From: Aliiglaciecola sp041538045
Lineage (GTDB): Bacteria > Pseudomonadota > Gammaproteobacteria > Enterobacterales > Alteromonadaceae
Reading direction: 5' to 3'
NCBI RefSeq assembly: GCF_041538045.1
Contig: NZ_JBGOSE010000001.1
Location: 186,001-250,000, forward strand
Length of the DNA: 64,000 nucleotides
A program made the translations under genes and the position numbers. Positions 27,568 to 34,174 of the stretch are shown here, piece after piece. Positions within the stretch are counted from its first letter, which is position 1. Each line of letters begins with the position of its first letter. The notes below the pieces were generated by a model. It ran no database searches. It had not been told where the DNA came from and saw only the letters and a program-made list of their open reading frames with translations.

Positions 27568-27583
27568 TTGAACAGATGTTCAA
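27568..27583. promoter_or_regulatory. TetR-type operator, copy 2
   Basis: Perfect palindrome TTGAAC-AGAT-GTTCAA with the same arms as copy 1. Its right edge touches the AAAGGAGG ribosome site, so binding would block the regulator's own expression. Confidence 0.7.
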
Positions 27584-27595
27584 AGGAGGTTATGG

Positions 27596-28195
27596 ATGGC
27601 AAACAATACGAAGTTCGATCGTGATCAGGTGATTGATAAAGCATTGCAACTTTATTGGCGTCGCGGGTTTCATGGTACTTCTATGCGCGTATTGCAGGAT
27701 GAAATTGATATGCGGCCAGGTAGTATTTATGCTGCATTTGGCAGTAAAGAAGGCCTATTCAAACAAGCGCTTATCCGATATACCCAGCTTGGCTCAGAAC
27801 ATTTACAACAATGCCGCTCTAAAACCACATCACCATTATCGGCATTAAAAGCTTTTATGCTCAGCCGAGTGACAGACACGCAAATGTCGTCTCCCACTTG
27901 TATTTGTTTATTAGCTAAAACGATTGCGGAATTAACCGACGAGAATGCCGAACTGTTAGAGCAAGCTAAAGCCTCATTAAAAGCAATGGAAAGCAGCTTT
28001 GAAACATTGATAATTGAAGCGCAATTAGCCGGTGAATTAAATCAGAGTCAGGACAGCAAAAAACTTGCTCGGCATGTGCAAATCAACTTTTCGGGACTAC
28101 GCACTTATATCAGAGTGTATGGCGCACAAGTGCCCACCGAGGAAATTATTGACAATATATTCGCCCCCTACATCAGCAATAAGTCATTCCACTAA
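27596..28195 (+). CDS. TetR/AcrR family transcriptional regulator
   Basis: Regulator of 199 residues with the TetR N-terminal DNA-binding domain: DQVIDKALQLYWRRGFHGTS, then the helix-turn-helix ending SIYAAFGSKEGLFKQAL (residues about 8-55). The helical C-terminal ligand domain is similar to the TetR_C subfamily near AefR/YcdC-like proteins, ligand unknown. A strong AAAGGAGG precedes ATG 27596. Two perfect 16-bp palindromes directly upstream point to autoregulation and possibly to control of the divergent HAD gene. Confidence 0.9.
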   Translation: MANNTKFDRDQVIDKALQLYWRRGFHGTSMRVLQDEIDMRPGSIYAAFGSKEGLFKQALIRYTQLGSEHLQQCRSKTTSPLSALKAFMLSRVTDTQMSSPTCICLLAKTIAELTDENAELLEQAKASLKAMESSFETLIIEAQLAGELNQSQDSKKLARHVQINFSGLRTYIRVYGAQVPTEEIIDNIFAPYISNKSFH

Positions 28196-28633
28196 ATTAA
28201 CCTTTAATTGCATGGAGCGCTTTCACAAGCTCTCATATACACATACCTGTTTTATTTATAGGTAAGACTTTCATAAAAGGTAGCTTTAAAACCAAACAAA
28301 AAAGAGATGGCTGGACGGTGATCACCAAAGACCGCAAGTTATCCGCGCAATGGGAGCACACGGTTTTAGTTACAGCAACGGGGGTCAAAGTGTTGACCTT
28401 ACGTGACGAAGAAAAGTGAATTTAATATTGTTACCTTTATTTCTCTCCAGAGGAACCAGCAAAGCAATGACTCAACTCATCTGGCAAAGCCGCGCAGAAA
28501 CGTAAAGAAAACCGTTACTTGAAAATACAAACTGGTATTTCCCAAACAATATCTTTTTAACTTCAGTTAATCTTAAGGTTAGTTGGATATAGTCCACAAA
28601 CATCAAATCAATACACTTCGGAGAGTTGATATT
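28196..28633. other. Intergenic stretch with gene remnant
   Basis: Apart from the map fragment at 28255-28419 I see no gene. The part from 28420 to 28560 contains short open stretches without recognisable likeness and may be more decayed sequence. The last 60 bases should hold the promoter of the glycosyltransferase cassette. Confidence 0.5.
28255..28419 (+). pseudogene. map: Decayed C-terminal fragment of methionine aminopeptidase
   Basis: Reading from 28261 in frame gives a 52-codon stretch ending TGA 28417-28419, with RDGWTVITKDRKLSAQWEH and then TVLVTATGVKVLTLRDEEK. This matches the conserved C-terminus of type I methionine aminopeptidase (DGWTV.TKD..LSAQ.EHT), including the metal-ligand glutamate region. 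No start codon or N-terminal four fifths of the enzyme exists upstream, where the tetR-family gene ends at 28195. It is therefore a remnant, perhaps of a duplicated map gene. Confidence 0.75.
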
Positions 28634-29362
28634 GTGGATATTTCTGTTGTTATCCCCGCAAAAAATGAACAAGACAATATCATTCCACTGATAAAAGAAA
28701 TTGTTGCTGTTCTTGATAGCAATAACCAGTTTGAAATAGTCTATGTGGACGATGGCAGCGATGATAATACCTATAGTAACTTGTGTTTAGCTGCTTCAGG
28801 TGACTATCCGCAAGTAAATCCTATTCGACATAAGTATTCTGTTGGCCAAAGCAAAGCGATTCATACCGGCGTCAGTTATGCCAAGGGAAAGCTGATCGTT
28901 ACCCTAGATGCCGACGGCCAAAACAATCCTGCTGATATTCCGCAGTTATTGAAAGAAGCTCAAAAATTTCCCGTTGGCACTGATTTCTGTATCGCCGGTT
29001 ACCGCAAAAACCGCAAAGATACGGCTTGGAAGCGCATGCAATCTAAGATTGCCAACAATATTAGGAGTCGAATTTTGGGTGACAATACCCCTGATACCGG
29101 TTGCGGCTTAAAAATCTTTCCCAAAGATACTTTTTTACAACTTCCATACTTCGATCATATGCACCGCTTTCTTCCGGCGTTAGTTCGCCGTCTTGGCGGC
29201 GCTATAGTGGTGGTTGCGGTCAGCCACCGAGACCGTCAATCAGGTACTTCCAAGTATAATATGTTGGGGAGATTACGGGTCGGGATCGTGGATTTACTTG
29301 GGGTGATGTGGTTACAAAGACGCAGCAACTCCGCGTTGGTTGAAACCATTCATGAACAGTGA
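28634..29362 (+). CDS. Family 2 glycosyltransferase (dolichol/undecaprenyl-phosphate sugar transferase-like)
   Basis: GT2 enzyme of 242 residues from GTG 28634 (GGAG 10 bases upstream; homologues begin with ISVVIPAKNE). The GT-A fold marks are VVIPAKNEQDNI, VYVDDGSDD and the DxD-type TLDADGQNNP, followed by DTGCGLKIF and HRDRQSGTSKYN, typical of dolichol-phosphate mannosyltransferase-like and ArnC-like enzymes. It lacks C-terminal membrane helices. It probably makes a polyprenyl-phosphate-linked sugar used by the ArnT-like transferase two genes on. It overlaps the next gene by 11 bp. Confidence 0.88.
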   Translation: MDISVVIPAKNEQDNIIPLIKEIVAVLDSNNQFEIVYVDDGSDDNTYSNLCLAASGDYPQVNPIRHKYSVGQSKAIHTGVSYAKGKLIVTLDADGQNNPADIPQLLKEAQKFPVGTDFCIAGYRKNRKDTAWKRMQSKIANNIRSRILGDNTPDTGCGLKIFPKDTFLQLPYFDHMHRFLPALVRRLGGAIVVVAVSHRDRQSGTSKYNMLGRLRVGIVDLLGVMWLQRRSNSALVETIHEQ

Positions 29363-30086
29363 CTTTTTAAGGTTATGTGTCAGTGTTCTAGGGCGTTTTT
29401 TACCACTGTTGTTAATTTGCTTAATTGGCAGTGAATTATTAGCGCAGATCCCATCTATCGACAGCTTTAATCAAACCTGGATAGATGCTCATACCCGACA
29501 TAATGGGTGGAAGGGGATAACGAATTTTGTTTTGTTGAGTTGTTTATTCGCTTCATTAGGCGCTCCTAGACAATTTATTGCGTTTTTAAGCGGCTATGCT
29601 TTTGGCTTTACAGAAGGTGTGATTTATTCGACTTTTGCCATTACCTTAAGTTGTTTACTCACTACCCTTGCTTCTCGTTTTTATGCCAAACCTGTGGTCA
29701 TGCACTTTTTTCCAAACAAGGTGATGGATCTCAATCGATTTTTGACCAATCAAGTTTTTCTGAAAACTATAATTGTTAGGTTGTTGCCAGTAGGTAATAA
29801 CCTCATTACTAATATCACTGCCGGGGTTAGCACAATTAAAATTTGGCCGTTTGTGATGGGGTCTATGTTTGGTTACGTCCCGCAGATGGCTATTTTCGCC
29901 TTTATGGGAAAAGGTGTGGTGGTGCAATCTTATTGGAAAATAATTCTCAGTGTTGTATTTCTCGCCATATCCAGTTTGTTAAGTCTTTATGTCTATAAAA
30001 AGTTTAAGACTGATAAATATTTAAACACCAGGGTTAACCCTCAAAGTAGCCTACATCTAAGCCCTAGCAATGGTCATAAACAATAA
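29352..30086 (+). CDS. VTT-domain (TVP38/TMEM64, DedA-like) membrane protein
   Basis: Membrane protein of 244 residues with about five to six helices and the VTT (SNARE-associated/DedA-like) core: FLSGYAFGFTEGVIYSTFA, a re-entrant region, FLKTIIVRLLPVGNNLITNITAG and GSMFGYVPQMAIFAFMGKG. Members of this superfamily include undecaprenyl-phosphate flippases and lipid scramblases. Set between a polyprenyl-sugar synthase and an ArnT-like transferase, a role in moving the lipid-linked sugar or carrier is a reasonable inference. ATG 29352 lies inside the end of the previous gene; the in-frame TTG at 29340 is possible. Confidence 0.8.
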   Translation: MNSDFLRLCVSVLGRFLPLLLICLIGSELLAQIPSIDSFNQTWIDAHTRHNGWKGITNFVLLSCLFASLGAPRQFIAFLSGYAFGFTEGVIYSTFAITLSCLLTTLASRFYAKPVVMHFFPNKVMDLNRFLTNQVFLKTIIVRLLPVGNNLITNITAGVSTIKIWPFVMGSMFGYVPQMAIFAFMGKGVVVQSYWKIILSVVFLAISSLLSLYVYKKFKTDKYLNTRVNPQSSLHLSPSNGHKQ

Positions 30087-31857
30087 GATGATGGTTAATG
30101 TGTTTCTGTTCCAATTATCCTCTCAAAAACATGCTCGCGAATGGCAACTGTTGGCGTTGCTTTTTATTACTGCCATCACATTGATCTTTGTCGGCTTAGG
30201 GTTTCGCGATCCATGGCCTGCAGATGAACCTCGTTTCGCACAAATTGCCAAAGAGATGGTAGAAACTGGTCAATGGTATTTCCCCGCTAGAGCTGGTGAA
30301 TTTTATCCAGATAAACCCCCTGTGTTTATGTGGTCAATTGCGATTTTTTACCTATTGCTCGGCTCATTAAATATAGCTTTCTTATTACCTTCTGCTTTGT
30401 GCTCACTACTGACTATTTATTTAGTCTTTGATGTTGGACGTAAGCTCTGGAATCCAGAAACTGGTTTTATAGCAGGTCTGTTATTAGTGTTTAGCTTTCA
30501 ATTTATGTTGCAGGCTAAAAGTGCACAAATTGATGCAATGGAGTGTGCGTGGATCACCCTTGGTTGTTATGGTTTGTTGAGATTTTTGTTATTTGACCCT
30601 AAATGGCGATGGTTCTATTTGGCCTGTTTTTTTATGGGAATTGGGGTTATCACCAAAGGCGTAGGCTTTTTACCGATATTGATACTGATCCCGTATTTGC
30701 TTATGCGCTTTATTTGCCACTGTCACTTAATACTTAAACCGAATAATGAGTCTATTGTTAAGTGGCTGATGGGACTATTGGTGATGTTATTAGCAATAGG
30801 TTTGTGGTTTGTACCTATGTTGTCATTGGTTGAACTAAGCCAGAATCCGTTACTAGAACAATATCGCGATAACATTTTGTTTAAACAAACCGTCACTCGT
30901 TATGCGGATTCTTGGCATCATATTAAACCGTTTTGGTACTATTTTGTTGCAGTAATCCCAGCCTTTTGGTTACCCCTAAGTATTCTCATTCCGTGGTTAA
31001 TTCCGTATTGGCTACGGGCAATCAAAAAGCAAGATGCCCGTGTCATTCTGCCGTTAGCTTGGATTGTATTAGTGTTAGTGTTTTTCAGTATCAGCCCTGG
31101 CAAAAGGGGCGTATATATATTGCCTGCTTTGCCAATGTTAGCCTTGATCAGTGCACCTTATGTGCGACAAGTTTTACAGCGAAGGGCAGTTAATTGGATT
31201 GTATGGGGACTGGTGGTTGGTTTATCTACTGGATTATTAGTTTTTGCGCTCGCTGGATTAAACAATGCCAGTTTTACCGAAAAACTGGTGACTGAATACG
31301 CTATTTCACCTTGGTACTTTTTTATGAGTATTGGTTGGGTGGGGCTTTTGGGCACCATTATTACCTACAAACAGCAAAAGTGGTGGAGTTGGCCGATATT
31401 TTTCAGTGGCTTATGGATATTGTATTGCACATGGGGCTACGGGTTACTCGAAGCGGTTAAAACCCCTAAACATATATTTAGCCAAATACAGAAAGAACTG
31501 GTTAGCCAACAAGTGCTCTCCCAAAATGCAGAATTAGGGCTTGTCGATTTTGCTGAGCAATTTATTCTATTTTCCCCTTATCCTATTACTCATTTTGGTT
31601 ATCACACTGACAATGCAGAGCAAGTCAAAGCAGCTTACCAATGGATAGGTAACAGTAAAAACCGATTTATATTGTTAAGTTTTGAGTTAGTTGAGGGGCT
31701 TTGTTTTGATAAAAATAAAGCCATACATCTTGGGTTTGCTCACCGTAATGATTGGGTATTATTAAATACCGCTAGTCGCATACAAGGGTGTCCCAAACCG
31801 CAGCTTCATAAACCTCAGGGCAATATTATTAAATACCAGTATATTCCCCAGCATTAA
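30070..31857 (+). CDS. ArnT-like glycosyltransferase (GT83/PMT family)
   Basis: Integral membrane glycosyltransferase of 595 residues with a dozen or so helices. The first periplasmic loop carries GFRDPWPADEPRFAQIA, with the conserved acidic residues of ArnT/PMT enzymes, followed by FYPDKPPVFMW. ArnT moves 4-amino-arabinose from undecaprenyl phosphate to lipid A; homologues use other sugars and acceptors. No arn genes for the aminosugar are nearby, so the sugar is unknown. It overlaps the VTT gene by 17 bp; ATG 30088 is an alternative start just after that stop. Last gene of the three-gene cassette. Confidence 0.85.
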   Translation: MVINNKMMVNVFLFQLSSQKHAREWQLLALLFITAITLIFVGLGFRDPWPADEPRFAQIAKEMVETGQWYFPARAGEFYPDKPPVFMWSIAIFYLLLGSLNIAFLLPSALCSLLTIYLVFDVGRKLWNPETGFIAGLLLVFSFQFMLQAKSAQIDAMECAWITLGCYGLLRFLLFDPKWRWFYLACFFMGIGVITKGVGFLPILILIPYLLMRFICHCHLILKPNNESIVKWLMGLLVMLLAIGLWFVPMLSLVELSQNPLLEQYRDNILFKQTVTRYADSWHHIKPFWYYFVAVIPAFWLPLSILIPWLIPYWLRAIKKQDARVILPLAWIVLVLVFFSISPGKRGVYILPALPMLALISAPYVRQVLQRRAVNWIVWGLVVGLSTGLLVFALAGLNNASFTEKLVTEYAISPWYFFMSIGWVGLLGTIITYKQQKWWSWPIFFSGLWILYCTWGYGLLEAVKTPKHIFSQIQKELVSQQVLSQNAELGLVDFAEQFILFSPYPITHFGYHTDNAEQVKAAYQWIGNSKNRFILLSFELVEGLCFDKNKAIHLGFAHRNDWVLLNTASRIQGCPKPQLHKPQGNIIKYQYIPQH

Positions 31858-32168
31858 GTTTTATCTAAAGCATCAAAAATATTAAATTATTCAAAATATC
31901 TAACTCAGATCGAAAAAGTGCTGAACAAATTTTCAATATTGTAAATTGTGCTCATGAACCGTTAAACATGAATGAATTAGCTTCAATTTAGATTTAGGTA
32001 ATGAATGAGTTAAATGTGGCAATAAGGCTAATTAGGATGTGAGAGTGAGAAAAATTCAACTATAAACATTATAAGCCGGATAAACGTTTAGACGTCTAGA
32101 CGTAAAGATGTTGACTTTTCAGTGTGAATGAGCGAAATTTGTTGCCTTACCACCACATTGGAGAACTT
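31858..32168. other. Regulatory region before metA
   Basis: No gene seen. AT-rich, with the MetJ box array at 32082-32113 near its end. The metA frame is open back to 32124, but those codons lie next to the operator and lack a ribosome site. Confidence 0.6.
32082..32113. promoter_or_regulatory. MetJ operator: four tandem met boxes
   Basis: Four contiguous 8-bp units: AAACGTTT, AGACGTCT, AGACGTAA, AGATGTTG. The second is the exact MetJ consensus AGACGTCT; the others match at most positions. Position is 56 bp before the metA start, so MetJ with S-adenosylmethionine should repress metA and the metH genes behind it. Confidence 0.85.
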
Positions 32169-33095
32169 ATGCCTATTCGAATACCTAGTGATCTTCCCGC
32201 CCAAGGGGTCTTGAACGCGGAAAATATATTCGTGATGGACAGCGAAGCCGCTGCTAAGCAAGACATTCGTCCTCTAGAAGTGGGGATTTTGAATTTAATG
32301 CCAAATAAGATTGAAACTGAAGTTCAGATTCTGCGTCTGCTTTCCAATACGCCTTTGCAAATTAATATAGACCTTATTCGCATTGATAATCAGGCACCTA
32401 AAAATACCCCTAAAGCTCATATGGATGCGTTTTATTTGTCATTTGATGATGTGGCCCATAAAAATTACGATGGCTTTATTATTACAGGCGCGCCCCTTGC
32501 TCATCTAGATTATTCTGCGGTGAAATATTGGGACAAAATCACCACTATTATGGAGTGGACCCAACGTCATGTGCAGTCGACGCTGTATTCCTGTTGGGCT
32601 GCCCATGCGGCGATGTTCCATTTTTACGGCCACAATCGTCGACTTAGAGACGATAAGCTATCTGGTGTTTACACCCATAATGTGAATGATCCCCACGATG
32701 CGTTAATGCGTGGCTTCGATCCGCAGTTTAATGCACCGCATTCTCGCTTTGGGGAAATTCCCATCGACATATATAAAAGTGTTGAGGGACTGAATGTATT
32801 GGCCAGTTCGGAAAAAGCTGGGGCTTACTTAGTTGCCTCGAAAGATAAACGCATGGTGTGTGTAACGGGGCACCCTGAATATGACCCTGATACTCTGGAG
32901 CAGGAGTTTAAGCGGGATATTAATAATGGTTTAACCCCCAAGGTACCAGAAAACTATTACGAAAATGATGACCCTAGCCAGCCCTATCATGTAACATGGC
33001 GCTCCCATGGTTCGCTTCTGTTAACAAACTGGTTAAACTACTATGTTTATCAGACGACACCATTTGATCTTGCAGATCTTCCAAGTAAAAAATAA
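32169..33095 (+). CDS. metA: Homoserine O-succinyltransferase MetA
   Basis: First committed enzyme of methionine synthesis, acylating homoserine. From ATG 32169 it has 308 residues (309 in E. coli) and starts MPIRIPSDLPAQGVL as homologues do; GGAG stands 5 bases upstream. The catalytic C142 in LYSCWAAHA keeps the E. coli numbering, and the catalytic His is in VTGHPEYDPDTLEQEF. Whether the acyl donor is succinyl- or acetyl-CoA is not decided by what I can see. It lies 11 bp before the first metH gene and behind the MetJ boxes. Confidence 0.95.
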   Translation: MPIRIPSDLPAQGVLNAENIFVMDSEAAAKQDIRPLEVGILNLMPNKIETEVQILRLLSNTPLQINIDLIRIDNQAPKNTPKAHMDAFYLSFDDVAHKNYDGFIITGAPLAHLDYSAVKYWDKITTIMEWTQRHVQSTLYSCWAAHAAMFHFYGHNRRLRDDKLSGVYTHNVNDPHDALMRGFDPQFNAPHSRFGEIPIDIYKSVEGLNVLASSEKAGAYLVASKDKRMVCVTGHPEYDPDTLEQEFKRDINNGLTPKVPENYYENDDPSQPYHVTWRSHGSLLLTNWLNYYVYQTTPFDLADLPSKK

Positions 33096-33106
33096 GAGGT
33101 AATTGC

Positions 33107-34162
33107 GTGGCGCAAAATAACACCGATAAACTGTATTCTATTGCCAAAGAACGAATTCTTATTCTTGATGGCGCAATGGGAACAATGATTCAGCGGCATA
33201 AACTGGAAGAAGACGATTACCGAGGTGATCGCTTTGCTGATTGGCATTGTGATGTCAAAGGCAACAACGATTTATTGGTGTTGAGCCAACCGCAAATTAT
33301 TTATGATATTCATTGCCAGTACTTTGCAGCTGGCGCTGATATCATTGAGACTAATACTTTTAATGCCACCACTATTGCCATGGCTGATTACGATATGCAA
33401 TCACTGGCCAAAGAAATCAATATTGAAGCCACAAAGTTGGCCCGTAAAGCGGCAGATGAATACACTGCGAAAACACCAGATAAACCACGTTTTGTGGCAG
33501 GCGTGTTAGGGCCAACTAACCGAACGGCGTCTATTTCTCCCGATGTTAATGATCCTGGCAAACGTAATGTTAACTTTGATCAGTTAGTCGAAGCCTATTC
33601 AGAGGCAACGCACGGTTTGATTGAAGGTGGCGCGGATATTATTTTAATCGAAACCATTTTTGATACCTTAAATGCAAAAGCCGCAGCCTTTGCTGTAGAC
33701 ACTGTGTTTGATGAGCTAGGCATAAGTTTACCGGTTATGATTTCAGGCACTATTACCGATGCCTCTGGCCGCACCCTATCGGGGCAAACTGCCGAAGCCT
33801 TTTATTACTCTTTGCGACATATCAACCCTGTGTCATTTGGACTCAACTGTGCCCTTGGACCCGATCTATTGCGCCAGTATGTGGAAGAGATTGCCAATCA
33901 AGCAGAATGTTTGGTTTCAGCGCACCCTAATGCGGGTTTACCCAACGAGTTTGGTGAATACGATATGGATGAACACGAAATGGCAGAACATATTCAAGAG
34001 TGGGCAAAATCAGGGTTAGTTAATATTGTCGGCGGATGTTGCGGCAGTACACCAGAACACATTGCAGAAATTGCCAAAGTCGTAGAAGGCATTGCGCCTC
34101 GAGTCCCAGTTAAAAAAGAAGTTAGAATGCGCTTGTCTGGTTTAGAACCCTTCGTGCATTAA
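33107..34162 (+). CDS. metH: Methionine synthase, homocysteine-binding subunit (split MetH N-terminal part)
   Basis: 351 residues corresponding to the homocysteine S-methyltransferase domain of cobalamin-dependent MetH, a module of about 1-350 in the single 1,227-residue E. coli enzyme. It starts LILDGAMGTMIQRHKL, and the zinc-binding cysteines are in GLNCALG and GGCCGSTPEHI. It ends MRLSGLEPFVH, exactly at the linker before the folate domain. GTG start at 33107 with AAGAGG upstream. The remaining modules are encoded 12 bp downstream. The two products probably work together on homocysteine and methyl-folate. Confidence 0.93.
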   Translation: MAQNNTDKLYSIAKERILILDGAMGTMIQRHKLEEDDYRGDRFADWHCDVKGNNDLLVLSQPQIIYDIHCQYFAAGADIIETNTFNATTIAMADYDMQSLAKEINIEATKLARKAADEYTAKTPDKPRFVAGVLGPTNRTASISPDVNDPGKRNVNFDQLVEAYSEATHGLIEGGADIILIETIFDTLNAKAAAFAVDTVFDELGISLPVMISGTITDASGRTLSGQTAEAFYYSLRHINPVSFGLNCALGPDLLRQYVEEIANQAECLVSAHPNAGLPNEFGEYDMDEHEMAEHIQEWAKSGLVNIVGGCCGSTPEHIAEIAKVVEGIAPRVPVKKEVRMRLSGLEPFVH

Positions 34163-34174
34163 CAGGAGCTTTTC

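Noticed and set aside
28420..28560. Further gene remnant after the map fragment
   Set aside because: Short open stretches exist in two frames, but I could not match either to a family.
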